From: Phaeodactylibacter luteus | GTDB lineage: Bacteria > Bacteroidota > Bacteroidia > Chitinophagales > Saprospiraceae | Length of the DNA stretch: 64,000 nt | Assembly: GCF_007993045.1 (NCBI RefSeq) | Contig: NZ_VOOR01000001.1 | Coordinates: forward strand, 62,001 to 126,000 | Direction of reading: 5' to 3' | In this document: in pieces, positions 16,312-24,686 of the stretch | How the letters are laid out: the number at the start of each line of letters is the position of its first letter | Position numbering within the stretch: the first letter of the stretch is position 1 | Program-made: the position numbers and the translations under genes | The notes under the pieces: model-generated | Databases searched by the model: none | Seen by the model: the letters and a program-made list of their open reading frames with translations, nothing else | What the model was told of the DNA's origin: nothing

Positions 16312-16662
16312 ATGTCTATCGTAAACGAATTTAACGACTACCGCGCCCGGATGAACGAAAAAATCCTGGCAGAAGACAACAAGGTGCTGAAGCGCTTCTT
16401 CAACCTTGACACCAATGCTTATCAGGATGGTGCGCTGCCCTCGAAAACCAAAGAGCTGCTCGGGCTGATCGCCTCTATGGTGCTGCGCTGCGATGACTGC
16501 ATCCGCTACCACTTGGGCAAGTGCTTTGAGCAGGGCGTGTCCAAAGCGGAAGTGTATGAGGTGTTCGCTATCGCCAACCTTGTGGGGGGCTCTATCTGCA
16601 TACCGCACACGCGCAGGGCTGTAGAGTATTGGGAAGCCTTAGAGGCAGAAACACAATCGTAG
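16312..16662 (+). CDS. AhpD-like / carboxymuconolactone decarboxylase-family protein
   Basis: The 116-residue all-helical protein has the family redox motif CxxC followed by His (VLRCDDCIRYHLGKCFEQG) and the downstream segment VSKAEVYEVFAIANLVGG. AhpD-type proteins use the CxxC pair in peroxide or disulfide chemistry; carboxymuconolactone decarboxylases lack it. The ATG at 16312 was chosen over one 12 codons upstream because conserved sequence begins there and the extension is Pro-rich and unlike the family. It is not obviously in an operon. Confidence 0.85.
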   Translation: MSIVNEFNDYRARMNEKILAEDNKVLKRFFNLDTNAYQDGALPSKTKELLGLIASMVLRCDDCIRYHLGKCFEQGVSKAEVYEVFAIANLVGGSICIPHTRRAVEYWEALEAETQS

Positions 16663-16722
16663 CCGCCATCACTTTTTTGGTTTCAAACCACCTTCTCAGT
16701 TCTTGAAGTAAGCAATAAAGTG

Positions 16723-16730
16723 TAACTTTA
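16723..16730 (+). promoter_or_regulatory. Probable -7 element TAACTTTA of the helicase gene
   Basis: TAACTTTA differs from TAnnTTTG only in its last base. A TTG at 16703-16705 lies 17 bases upstream, slightly short for the Bacteroidota spacing. The helicase start is at 16771. Confidence 0.35.
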
Positions 16731-16770
16731 GGTACCTAAAGCCCTTTCTTTCTGTCAAACTAAACGATGT

Positions 16771-19068
16771 ATGAGCAATTACCTGGACGGCCTGAACGAT
16801 GTACAATACAAAGCAGTAACACATACCGACGGGCCGGTCTTAGTGGTGGCGGGCCCAGGCTCGGGGAAAACCCGGGTACTCACTTACCGGATTGCCCACC
16901 TGATTGAGAAAGGGGTTGCCCCTTGGGAAATACTGGCCCTGACCTTTACCAATAAGGCCGCCCGCGAAATGAAAGAGCGGATTGGGAAAGTGGTAGGGCA
17001 GCGCGCCAACCGGGTCTGGGCGGGGACTTTCCACTCCATTTTTGCCCGTATCCTCCGCTCGGAGGCGGAAAAAATCGGCTACCCTTCCAGCTTCACCATA
17101 TACGACTCCGATGACTCCAAGAGCGTAATCAGCTCTATCATTCAGGAGATGAACCTCAACAAAGAGCACTACAACCCCAATGCAGTCCTCTCCCGCATTT
17201 CCTCTGCCAAAAGCAACCTCATCACGCCCAAGCTGTATGAAAAAGATGCCGAGCTAAGAGATCAGGACCGGCAGGCCAAGCGGCCGCATATCTATGCCAT
17301 TTACGCCAAGTATACTGCTAAGTGCAAGCGCTCTGGTGCAATGGACTTTGACGACCTTCTGTACCGCCTTTATGAACTGTTCCAGAAAAACCCTGACAAC
17401 GTACTCGACAAATACCGGCAGAAGTTTAAATACCTCCTCGTGGATGAGTTTCAAGATACCAACCACCTGCAATACTCCATCATCCGAAAGTTTGTGCAGT
17501 ACCCTGGCAGTGCCCACAACATCTGTGTCGTAGGCGACGATGCGCAGAGTATCTATGCCTTCCGTGGGGCAACGATTCAGAATATCCTCGACTTTGAAAG
17601 CGACTTCAAGAAGCATGACATACAGGTATTCAAGCTGGAGCAGAATTACCGTTCTACAGAGCATATCGTGCAAACGGCCAATGAGATCATCGGCTACAAC
17701 CGCCGGCAGATCAAAAAGACCATCTGGTCGGACAAAGGCGAAGGGCACCGGATAAAGCTCATCAAAGCCATGACGGATACTGAGGAAGGGCAGCGCATTG
17801 CGGATACCATACTCGAACAAAAAAACCGCTACCACCTGAGCAACGGGGAGATTGCCATACTTTACCGGACCAATGCGCAATCTCGGGTTTTTGAAGAATA
17901 CCTGCGACGGTACAATATTGCGTACAAAATCTTCGGCGGGCTGTCTTTCTATCAGCGCAAGGAGGTGAAAGACATGGTCGCTTACCTTCGCCTGGCGGTC
18001 AACCCACAGGACGAAGAGGCGCTACGGCGCATCATCAACTACCCCAAACGGGGCATAGGCAAAACTACGCTCGATAAGATAGCAACTGTAGCCAGTCAGC
18101 TGGACAAGCCCATGTGGGAGTGCCTGGGCAAAGTGCAGATAGGCAAGCGGGCAGATGCAGCTATCGCCGACTTTATAAGCATGGCTAAGACTTTTCAAGT
18201 CAAAGCACAGCAGGGCGATGCCCACGAAGTAGCGACCTACATTGCCAAACGCTCCGGCATCCTTGATGAGCTCAAGGGGGACAACTCCGTGGAAGGCATG
18301 AACCGCCTGGAAAACTTCAACGCCCTGCTTGATGGGGTGAAAGCTTTTGTAGAAGAGGACACCGTCATTGACACAGAAAACATCGAGGACAAGTCCTTGA
18401 GCAGCTACCTACAGAATATTGCCCTGCTTACCGATTTGGACACAAAGGAGGAGGAAAATGGCGATTATGTCACCCTCATGTCGGTCCATGCGGCTAAAGG
18501 GCTGGAGTTCAAGTCTGTTTTCGTGGTAGGCATGGAGGAAAAGCTCTTCCCGTCATTTATGGCCATGGAGAGCATGGATGGCATTGATGAGGAGCGGCGC
18601 CTGTTTTACGTGGCCATCACACGGGCCGAACAATTCCTGACCCTATCGTACGCCAACAGCCGCTACCGTTACGGGCAGATGCGCTACAATGAGCCCAGCC
18701 GTTTCCTGCAGGAGATACCCCTTGAGCGGCTCGAAGAGGTCAGCGGCTCGCGCAACCCTACTGTCAGGCCGGGGTTCAGCACTAGCGAGCAGGCTGGCTC
18801 CGGTGGGGCCAAGGTTTCGGGGCATTTCCGAAAGCCAGGCCGCCCTGCTGTAGCACCGGGCATCGACCCCAAAACTTTCAAAGCCGATAACCCCGCAGAC
18901 ATACAAGCTGGCATGAAGGTCCTCCACCTGAAATTTGGCGAGGGCAAAGTCCTTGCGGTAGACGGCGCGGCCAGCAGCCGCATCGCCACCATTTTCTTCA
19001 AGGATGCAGAAGACCCGCAACAGCGGAAGATCATGCTCAAGTTCGCCAAACTCAAAATCATTGGCTGA
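16771..19068 (+). CDS. pcrA: ATP-dependent 3'-5' DNA helicase, UvrD/PcrA family
   Basis: The 765-residue superfamily-1A helicase has all expected motifs: LNDVQYKAVTH (Q motif), VVAGPGSGKT (Walker A, Lys33), LTFTNKAAREMKERI, GTFHSIFARILR, LLVDEFQDTNHLQY (Walker B), VVGDDAQSIYAFRGA, FKLEQNYRST, TLMSVHAAKGLEFKSVFVVG and RRLFYVAITRAE. The C-terminal tail (about 680-765) includes a small beta domain (GMKVLHLKFGEGKVLAVDG) typical of PcrA/UvrD. The enzyme unwinds DNA in excision and mismatch repair and removes RecA filaments. A small gene starts within its stop codon (TGATG). Confidence 0.95.
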   Translation: MSNYLDGLNDVQYKAVTHTDGPVLVVAGPGSGKTRVLTYRIAHLIEKGVAPWEILALTFTNKAAREMKERIGKVVGQRANRVWAGTFHSIFARILRSEAEKIGYPSSFTIYDSDDSKSVISSIIQEMNLNKEHYNPNAVLSRISSAKSNLITPKLYEKDAELRDQDRQAKRPHIYAIYAKYTAKCKRSGAMDFDDLLYRLYELFQKNPDNVLDKYRQKFKYLLVDEFQDTNHLQYSIIRKFVQYPGSAHNICVVGDDAQSIYAFRGATIQNILDFESDFKKHDIQVFKLEQNYRSTEHIVQTANEIIGYNRRQIKKTIWSDKGEGHRIKLIKAMTDTEEGQRIADTILEQKNRYHLSNGEIAILYRTNAQSRVFEEYLRRYNIAYKIFGGLSFYQRKEVKDMVAYLRLAVNPQDEEALRRIINYPKRGIGKTTLDKIATVASQLDKPMWECLGKVQIGKRADAAIADFISMAKTFQVKAQQGDAHEVATYIAKRSGILDELKGDNSVEGMNRLENFNALLDGVKAFVEEDTVIDTENIEDKSLSSYLQNIALLTDLDTKEEENGDYVTLMSVHAAKGLEFKSVFVVGMEEKLFPSFMAMESMDGIDEERRLFYVAITRAEQFLTLSYANSRYRYGQMRYNEPSRFLQEIPLERLEEVSGSRNPTVRPGFSTSEQAGSGGAKVSGHFRKPGRPAVAPGIDPKTFKADNPADIQAGMKVLHLKFGEGKVLAVDGAASSRIATIFFKDAEDPQQRKIMLKFAKLKIIG

Positions 19069-19313
19069 TGAATGCGACCCCACTAAGCGGGCTGATTGAG
19101 GAAGCTCAGCACCTGAAGCGGCAGTGGTTCAAACAGCTACAGGCGCTGGAAGGCACCCCGGCATGGCGGGAAGGCTGGGCGCGGTACGACCACCTTCGCA
19201 GCCTGCTCGCCCGTGCGCAAAGTGCACAGGGGGAGGAAGAAAAGGAGCTTGCAGCAAACCTCCTCCGCACCGCCCTACAGCTGCCCAAAGATTTGCTAGG
19301 CCCGTCTTCCTAA
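19068..19313 (+). CDS. Small helical protein translationally coupled to the helicase, unknown function
   Basis: The ATG shares a base with the helicase stop (TGATG at 19066-19070), a strong sign of coupled translation. The 81-residue product is charged and helical (GLIEEAQHLKRQWFKQLQ, then WARYDHLRSLLARAQSAQGE). It has no signal peptide, membrane segment or known motif. Its position suggests a helper of the helicase or simply a co-expressed protein. Conservation in relatives has not been tested. Confidence 0.6.
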   Translation: MNATPLSGLIEEAQHLKRQWFKQLQALEGTPAWREGWARYDHLRSLLARAQSAQGEEEKELAANLLRTALQLPKDLLGPSS

Positions 19314-19331
19314 CGCTGCTTGTTGATGGCT

Positions 19332-19378
19332 GTTCAAAGGCAGCAGCCCGGGGATGCCCCAAGCCACTGCTTTTGAAC
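19332..19378. terminator. Hairpin between convergent genes
   Basis: GTTCAAAGGCAG (19332-19343) pairs with CTGCTTTTGAAC (19367-19378) with one G-T pair, and an inner GGGG/CCCC stem sits in the loop. It lies between the small gene coupled to the helicase and the end of the T9SS gene and could stop transcription from both sides. No long T-run follows. Confidence 0.5.
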
Positions 19379-19395
19379 GGCTTTGCACCCCACGG

Positions 19396-21399
19396 CTAAC
19401 GGTGCAGTAAAATTTTGCCTGCGCCCAGCAGCTCCGCTTTTTGGCTGGCAATCCGGTAAAGGTACAGCCCGCCGCTCAGCGCGAAAGGCAAAATAACTTG
19501 GGACCGCCCACCTTCAATGGCCTGCTCATAAGCCAACTGGCCGGAAAGGCTGTACACCTGAAGGATGGCAGGCCCGCTGCTGTCGGCCCGCTCCACCCAG
19601 AAAGTACCTTCTGTAACTGGATTGGGGTAAACTGTAGACCTCACCTTGTCCGGCGTTTCTACCGTGCTGATGACATCAACTACTTCTGCCGCGCTGATGA
19701 CTGGCCGGCTCAGATTGCTGCTGTTCACATTGATCAGCGCACCTGCGGCACGGATGTTCGCCATATCGAAATCCTGCGGAATGGCGTAAGAGAACGTCTG
19801 TGTATACACCTCTCCCGGGCTGACAGCCCCGGGGATGGCACCAGGCACCCCAAATGGCCCGGAAGGCAGCGCACGGAGGACGTTGTCGTGCACATAGCCT
19901 ACAATTGGGCTCACCCCTCCGTATTCGTCAGAAAAATTGACCTGATCGTAGCCACTTCCCGTACCGGTCACCCCATCTTCCAGCACCATAGGCACCATAC
20001 GGAAATCGCCCGCTCCGTAGTCGGTGAAAGTAGTTTGCAAGGCTATATCAAGGGTCCGAGCGCTCTCGTTGACCTGATAAGAAACGGCTACCTGCGCTGG
20101 GGAAGGCACCTGCCGGGCGGCCTCTACCGCGCTGCCCCAGCTATCCCTTTGTAGAGGGATGGCCCCATCGTAAGGGCGCCGGTTGATGATGGCCTGGGGG
20201 AAAGCAAAGATATTGTAGGCTACCCTCAGCCCTTCCGGAAAATCCATGGCATCTGCATGGTGCACACTAATGATCTCTACCTGATCGCCAAAGCTGGTAC
20301 GTATGTCATCCAGAATAAGCTTCCCGAATATACAAGCGCCGCACCAGGCACCGGAGAACTCTTCGATCAATACTTTGGGCACCTGGCCTGAGCCCTGCCC
20401 CACGGCCACATTGAGGCTGGCCTCATTGTTGCAGCTCTGGCCATCCGCCTGGGCCATGCCGTTGACTTTTTCTATATGCGCAACTACCGTTTTATGCCCT
20501 GCAGCCCCTGTCTCGAGCAGCTGTCCGGGGGCAAACGCCATACTTCCCAAAGCCGGCAAGTTGATGCCCTCCACTATAGCCGTTTGGACCGGGCCGCCCT
20601 CAAAGCCATAGTGGAGCTCAAAGGATTGGATTGCGCTCTGCCCTTGATTCTTGAGCAGGAAACTGGCTTGCTGCTGCGCCTCACTGAGGTAAAGCGGCAG
20701 GTTTATCCCCTGTAGGGAAAGGTCTAGCTCCAGCCCAGCCGGCTGGAAGCCAAACAAGCGGTCGTCCCCTTGGAGGAAAATATCGCTGGAGCCAAAACTG
20801 GCCATCCCACTGCCAGCAGCCACCACTGCTTCAGTGCCCTGCCCATTTTCGACCCCGATCACTCCGTCAGCATTATTGCCCTGGTAAAGCCCTACCTCTA
20901 TACCGCCGCACTCGTACAGCCTCAAGGAGAAGTAGTAGGAGCCGGAAGTCTGATAACTAGCTACAGAGCGCCAAGTAACGGCATGCACACGGTTGGGGGC
21001 TTTGCCCCAAGTGCTGGCATACACCACATCTTGGGCAGAGGAATTGCCATTGAGGTAGAAATCGTGCCAGAATGCATAGACTGCAAGGTTGGGGCCTGCA
21101 GCTTGTGGAAGGGCAGAGGGGGCGTTATAACTCACTGTAGCACTGGGGTCGAAGGTGATGTAGCCGTTATCGCTGGCAAAGTAGCCGCTGACTGGCTCAC
21201 CGAAAAAGTTGAATTCGAAAGGAAGGGGCTGCCAGTCGGACAGCACATCATCTTGGCTGCCGGTCAGCAATATGGCATCGAACTGGCCTTGGAAATTATC
21301 GGTTTGGCTGCTGCCTGTCCGCTGCACCAGATCGTAAGACTGGGCAAAGGCCGGGGCAAAAGCAAGCACACCCCCTAAAACTAGCAGGAAAGTTTTCAT
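19396..21399 (-). CDS. T9SS-exported protein with thioredoxin-like Omp28 domain
   Basis: The 667-residue protein starts at ATG 21399 with a clear signal peptide (LLVLGGVLAFAPAFAQ); 37 further in-frame codons upstream are less likely to be used. The first 220 residues form a beta domain (FNFFGEPVSGYFASDNGYIT, YAFWHDFYLNG). The middle (about 370-600) is an Omp28-related thioredoxin-like domain with CxxC in EEFSGAWCGACIFGKL and the cis-Pro-like FAFPQAIINRRPYDG. The C-terminal 75 residues are a type A T9SS sorting domain (VYPNPVTEGTFWV, LSGGLYLYRI). The protein is therefore expected on the cell surface or secreted, possibly with thiol-disulfide activity, which is inference. Confidence 0.9.
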   Translation of the reverse strand: MKTFLLVLGGVLAFAPAFAQSYDLVQRTGSSQTDNFQGQFDAILLTGSQDDVLSDWQPLPFEFNFFGEPVSGYFASDNGYITFDPSATVSYNAPSALPQAAGPNLAVYAFWHDFYLNGNSSAQDVVYASTWGKAPNRVHAVTWRSVASYQTSGSYYFSLRLYECGGIEVGLYQGNNADGVIGVENGQGTEAVVAAGSGMASFGSSDIFLQGDDRLFGFQPAGLELDLSLQGINLPLYLSEAQQQASFLLKNQGQSAIQSFELHYGFEGGPVQTAIVEGINLPALGSMAFAPGQLLETGAAGHKTVVAHIEKVNGMAQADGQSCNNEASLNVAVGQGSGQVPKVLIEEFSGAWCGACIFGKLILDDIRTSFGDQVEIISVHHADAMDFPEGLRVAYNIFAFPQAIINRRPYDGAIPLQRDSWGSAVEAARQVPSPAQVAVSYQVNESARTLDIALQTTFTDYGAGDFRMVPMVLEDGVTGTGSGYDQVNFSDEYGGVSPIVGYVHDNVLRALPSGPFGVPGAIPGAVSPGEVYTQTFSYAIPQDFDMANIRAAGALINVNSSNLSRPVISAAEVVDVISTVETPDKVRSTVYPNPVTEGTFWVERADSSGPAILQVYSLSGQLAYEQAIEGGRSQVILPFALSGGLYLYRIASQKAELLGAGKILLHR

Positions 21400-21533
21400 G
21401 GCTAAATTTTTTAAAAAAGCGAGCCCCACCCTGGAGCGGTGTGCGCTGAGGCCCAGAACAGGAAAAGGAATAAAAGCTAATAGCTGGGCGCAAACCAAAA
21501 ATGCCGCCATCTTTTAGGCACTATCATGGCACC

Positions 21534-21629
21534 GGCCTAGCGCTGCGAAGGGGTGGCAAGCCCGACAGGGCCGAGCGGATAGCGAGCCCCGGAGCATAGC
21601 GGCACCTGCCCTTTGGCAGGGGCAGGCCC
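21534..21629 (+). repeat. Interspersed 96-bp structured repeat, copy B, with partial 3' duplication
   Basis: The copy is full length (GGCCTAGCGCTGCG to GGGGCAGGCCC) with stems GCCC-GACA-GGGC and CCTGCC-CTTT-GGCAGG. The 3' end GCAGGGGCAGGCC occurs again at 21641-21653 and is followed by AAAAAATGA. The same run follows copy A two bases after its end, so the true element probably extends a little beyond 96 bp. It is flanked by the starts and ends of the two T9SS genes. Confidence 0.95.
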
Positions 21630-21739
21630 CCATCTTTACAGCAGGGGCAGGCCAAAAAATGAGGCTTTGGTTTTCGCCCAACCGTATAATGCGCTAGAGC
21701 GCCCCGTTGCAAGTGGCGCAATAGGACAGCAAAGCTCAG

Positions 21740-21778
21740 GCTTGTTTGGAGCTCGTTACAAAGCCACTCCAAACAAGC
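21740..21778. terminator. Strong hairpin downstream of the second T9SS gene
   Basis: GCTTGTTTGGAG (21740-21751) pairs perfectly with CTCCAAACAAGC (21767-21778), giving a 12-bp stem and a 15-base loop, 12 bases past the end of the minus-strand gene 21791-22969. Flanking bases (CAGG/CCTG) could extend it. There is no T-run, so it is a terminator-like or 3' protective structure. Confidence 0.55.
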
Positions 21779-21790
21779 GCTAAGCCTGGG

Positions 21791-22969
21791 CTACTGCCGC
21801 AGCGCAATTTTGCCTGAGCCGACAGTTTGGCCAGCAGCATTGGTAAGCTGGTAAAAGTAGCTGCCGGCAGTCAGCTGGGCAGGGAGGGAAATGCGCTCCA
21901 ATGGCCCCACAACAATCTGCTGATGAGCCAGGCGCCCGGCAGTATCAAACACGCTAAGGCCCCACTCTTCTGTACTGTTTTTATCCAGCTGCAGCTCAAA
22001 TTGATGCCCGGCTACAGGATTGGGGAATACCTTGTGCGCGACCTGCGGCACCTGCTGCCAGCGGGTGCTGACTACAGGAGTGCCGTTTTGGAATAAGTCC
22101 TTGTTCTGCAGTGCAGTTTCCAGTTCGCCATCTGCCGAGAAGAAGTAGACGCCAAAATAGTCCAGCCCTGGCATGTAAAAATAATAATGAGTGGCATTGC
22201 TCTCACTGCCCTGCGTCAAGCCGAGGGGGGCGAGCAGCGCAGCCGGCAATGGGTTGTTAGCGGCATCCAAGAAGCTGTCCCTGCGGGTATTCTGCTCCGT
22301 CACCAGCAAGGTTTCAAACTCCAGGACTTCCTCCGTGTCAGGATCACGCAGCAGTATCGTCCCCCAGCCATTTACGGTAGTAGAAACGGTGCGGTCTATT
22401 TGTTGCCTTACCGCAAACCCAGCCAGCCCGAAGGTTGGTGCATTGACGACAAAGTTGATGTTGCTCCTGCTGTCCATTCCCCACTCATCTTCATAAGCCA
22501 TAGGCAGCTGATAGATGGCCCGTGCAACCGACTCGGCCCGCTCGCCACCAACTATGATCAGGGTATCTGCAGGGTTGCCCGTAGCAGCTTGCAACGGCAG
22601 CTCAAGCGATAGGTCTACGAAGCCATCGATAGAAAAACCATCATCGGTAAGGGTAAAATACCGGTTGATGAGTACAGGTACACCTGCATATACAGATTCA
22701 ATGGGCGCATACAAATTGGAGGACGGGAAAAACTCTGTATCGTTGGCAGAAAAGACGCCGATCTGGCTGCCATTGAAGGTAATATTGGAATAATCCCAAA
22801 CTTTGTCTTCTCCGCCTTCCGGCAAAAGCACCTCGTTAATCGCCAATCTGGTGTAGTGGATGGTATCCCCATTGGGGCTCATGGTGATGTCGCCAGGCTG
22901 AAGGCTGATCTGGGCAAAAGCAGGGAGCGCCAAAGCTAAAAGGAGCATGCTAAGTACTAATGATTTCAT
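21791..22969 (-). CDS. T9SS cargo protein, paralogue of the secreted protein in the downstream sigma operon
   Basis: The 392-residue product has a signal peptide (LLLALALPAFAQ), a roughly 290-residue beta-rich domain and a type A T9SS sorting tail (HKVFPNPVAGHQFEL, LTAGSYFYQLTNAAG). The main domain matches the product of 24687-25610 by eye: LPEGGEDKVWDYS with LPQGGTGQVWDFS, YEDEWGMDS...NAPTFGL with YGKQWATES...DAPSINI, and ATHYYFYMPG with EAYKFYIREH. That paralogue lacks the sorting tail. This gene is divergent from the sigma-CHAT operon, separated by 175 bases. No enzymatic motif is recognised. Confidence 0.85.
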   Translation of the reverse strand: MKSLVLSMLLLALALPAFAQISLQPGDITMSPNGDTIHYTRLAINEVLLPEGGEDKVWDYSNITFNGSQIGVFSANDTEFFPSSNLYAPIESVYAGVPVLINRYFTLTDDGFSIDGFVDLSLELPLQAATGNPADTLIIVGGERAESVARAIYQLPMAYEDEWGMDSRSNINFVVNAPTFGLAGFAVRQQIDRTVSTTVNGWGTILLRDPDTEEVLEFETLLVTEQNTRRDSFLDAANNPLPAALLAPLGLTQGSESNATHYYFYMPGLDYFGVYFFSADGELETALQNKDLFQNGTPVVSTRWQQVPQVAHKVFPNPVAGHQFELQLDKNSTEEWGLSVFDTAGRLAHQQIVVGPLERISLPAQLTAGSYFYQLTNAAGQTVGSGKIALRQ

Positions 22970-23091
22970 GTTTGCTGAGTTTTTAAGTTGTAATGAATGC
23001 CTACATATGGGATGGGCAGGCAGGATGTGACACTTGGGGTCAACTTTTTTCTCCTTCCCTTCTTTTTGGGCAAAAAAGCTTAATTTTTAGC

Positions 23092-23099
23092 TGCATTTG
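23092..23099 (+). promoter_or_regulatory. Probable -7 element TGCATTTG of the second sigma operon
   Basis: TGCATTTG differs from TAnnTTTG at one position, and a TTTG lies at 23065-23068. The element sits 46 bases before the ATG at 23145. It overlaps the alternative TTG start at 23097, which argues for the ATG. Confidence 0.35.
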
Positions 23100-23144
23100 T
23101 CACGAAGTGCTATTTCAATTCATAAGTGGGCATTGAGCGATACA

Positions 23145-23786
23145 ATGGAAGAACAGGCGAAGCATGCATTCCCCTCCTACTGCGATCGGCTCCGGGCAAA
23201 AGACCCGGCAGCCTGGCAGTGGCTGATGGGGCATTTTGAAGAAAGGGTGAAGCCCTGGCTTTTCCAGAAGGTTGGGGCACTGCCCAAAGGCTATAATATG
23301 GCCAGGCAAGACTTTGTAGAGGAAGTGTTCGCCCAGGCTACTTATAAGTTCTACGACCTTTTCCAAAATGGGCACTTTGAAACCCTGGCGGATTTACGGG
23401 GCCTGATGTTCCGCGTAACGGAATTTGCCGTCAAGGAAGGCTACCAAAAAGTAAAAAGAGACCAGAAACTTTATTTCAGCGATGAGATTGCCCCTGAATC
23501 TATGAACGATATGAACGCAGAAGCCCAAGCTGAGAAACGCAAACAAGAAGCCCTTGAAATCGTCAGGGCATTCATCCGGCAGCTCCCCCGCAAAGACCAG
23601 GACATCCTAGGGCTTTATCTCGACGGGCTCTCTTTCCAAACCATCGCGCTGCGCACCGGGCTGACAGAATCCAACTGTAGAAAACGAAAACAACGGGCAC
23701 TGGAACAAGTCAAGCATTTGTTCTTCAGCCGCTTGCATTGGATAGCAGCCCTAGTGCATGCCCTTGGGGGGCTCCCCTTACAATAA
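23145..23786 (+). CDS. ECF-like RNA polymerase sigma factor, first gene of the CHAT operon
   Basis: The 213-residue protein resembles a divergent ECF factor. Its region-2 part is AAWQWLMGHFEERVKPWLFQ, DFVEEVFAQATYKFYD and LADLRGLMFRVTEFAVKEGY; the region-4 HTH is LPRKDQDILGLYLDGLSFQT, IALRTGLTESNCRKRKQRAL. It is followed after 10 bases by an anti-sigma-like gene, after 14 more by a secreted-protein gene, and then with a 4-base overlap by a TPR-CHAT gene. A similar sigma gene sits at 6461-7051 beside another TPR-CHAT gene. The ATG at 23145 was preferred to an in-frame TTG at 23097 that lies in the promoter. Confidence 0.85.
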   Translation: MEEQAKHAFPSYCDRLRAKDPAAWQWLMGHFEERVKPWLFQKVGALPKGYNMARQDFVEEVFAQATYKFYDLFQNGHFETLADLRGLMFRVTEFAVKEGYQKVKRDQKLYFSDEIAPESMNDMNAEAQAEKRKQEALEIVRAFIRQLPRKDQDILGLYLDGLSFQTIALRTGLTESNCRKRKQRALEQVKHLFFSRLHWIAALVHALGGLPLQ

Positions 23787-23796
23787 CTTTGCTGCT

Positions 23797-24672
23797 ATGG
23801 ACAGAAACTACATCGACCGCAATAACATTATCGAGCGCTACCTCTTGCACCAGCTCACTGACGAAGAGCGGCACCGCTTTCGGACCGCCCTCTTGTTTGA
23901 CCCCAAGCTCAGGGAGGAGGTGGAACATACCCGCCTCCTTCACCGTCAGATAAAAGCGAGCATTGCCCGTCAGCAGCCAAGGGCTTGGTACCAAAACCGC
24001 AGTTACCTGGGGCTGGGGCTTTTCGCCTTGCTGATGGCTGCCGTGCTCATTTGGCTGGCCCTGCCCGAGCCATCAGCTCCCTCTCCCTCTTCGCCCAGCG
24101 CACCCGCCATCCCCAAGAGCACAACAGCTCTGCCCAAACAGCCGGCAGCAGGGGCTGAACAAACAGCAGTGCCCAAACAGCCGGCAGGCCAGGCAGATGT
24201 TGAGCAACGAACAATACCCCGGACTAAAAGACAGCTCCCCCCCCCTATGCCTGAAAAGCCACAGCCCATCGCCCAATTGGAGCCGAGCTATGCGCCCCAC
24301 CCTTACCTCGATCAGTTCACAGATAGCTACAACCGCAATAGCCAGTCTATAGCCAGCTTAACGCGCACCCCCGACAGCTTGTACCGCATCGGAGAGGATG
24401 ACAGCCTGCTGTTCCAGCTTGGCGGGCGGCTCCGCGTAGAAGGGGCGGTGCCGGCCGAACGGTTTGTTGTACGGATTTTCAGCAATAAGCTGGAGGACTT
24501 CGAAAGTTTCCGCCCCCTGTACAACCTTTCTCCCGCCATCAGCATGGGTGAAGGCGAGCCCACATTCTCCGCTGCCGCCAAGCTGCAGCTACAGCCTGGG
24601 CTATACTACTACCTGCTAGAAGATAACGAGGCAGAAGACCTCATCTATACAGGCAAATTCATTGTAGAATAA
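23797..24672 (+). CDS. Anti-sigma-like membrane protein with Pro-rich linker and outer beta domain
   Basis: The 291-residue protein has a cytoplasmic N-terminus with the helical anti-sigma pattern IIERYLLHQLTDEERHRF and LFDPKLREEVEHTRLL (about residues 11-48). One membrane helix follows (about 71-89, LGLGLFALLMAAVLIWLAL), then a long Pro/Ala/Gln linker with a repeated PKQPA segment (DNA repeat GCCCAAACAGCCGGCA at 24132 and 24172). A C-terminal domain of about 110 residues ends in LQPGLYYYLLEDNEAEDLIY. The arrangement suggests that the outer domain senses a signal and the N-terminus holds the sigma factor. A TAACTTTG box at 23784-23791 lies just 6 bases before the ATG and may be chance. Confidence 0.8.
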   Translation: MDRNYIDRNNIIERYLLHQLTDEERHRFRTALLFDPKLREEVEHTRLLHRQIKASIARQQPRAWYQNRSYLGLGLFALLMAAVLIWLALPEPSAPSPSSPSAPAIPKSTTALPKQPAAGAEQTAVPKQPAGQADVEQRTIPRTKRQLPPPMPEKPQPIAQLEPSYAPHPYLDQFTDSYNRNSQSIASLTRTPDSLYRIGEDDSLLFQLGGRLRVEGAVPAERFVVRIFSNKLEDFESFRPLYNLSPAISMGEGEPTFSAAAKLQLQPGLYYYLLEDNEAEDLIYTGKFIVE

Positions 24673-24686
24673 ATACCGCTTAACCT

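Noticed and set aside
23784-23791. TAACTTTG box directly before the anti-sigma-like gene
   Set aside because: It matches the -7 consensus, but it overlaps the sigma stop codon and would start transcription at the ATG. It was treated as probable chance within an operon.
24132-24187. Repeated 16-bp unit in the anti-sigma-like gene
   Set aside because: This is an in-frame duplication of a Pro-rich linker segment, ordinary for such linkers and not a mobile or CRISPR repeat.
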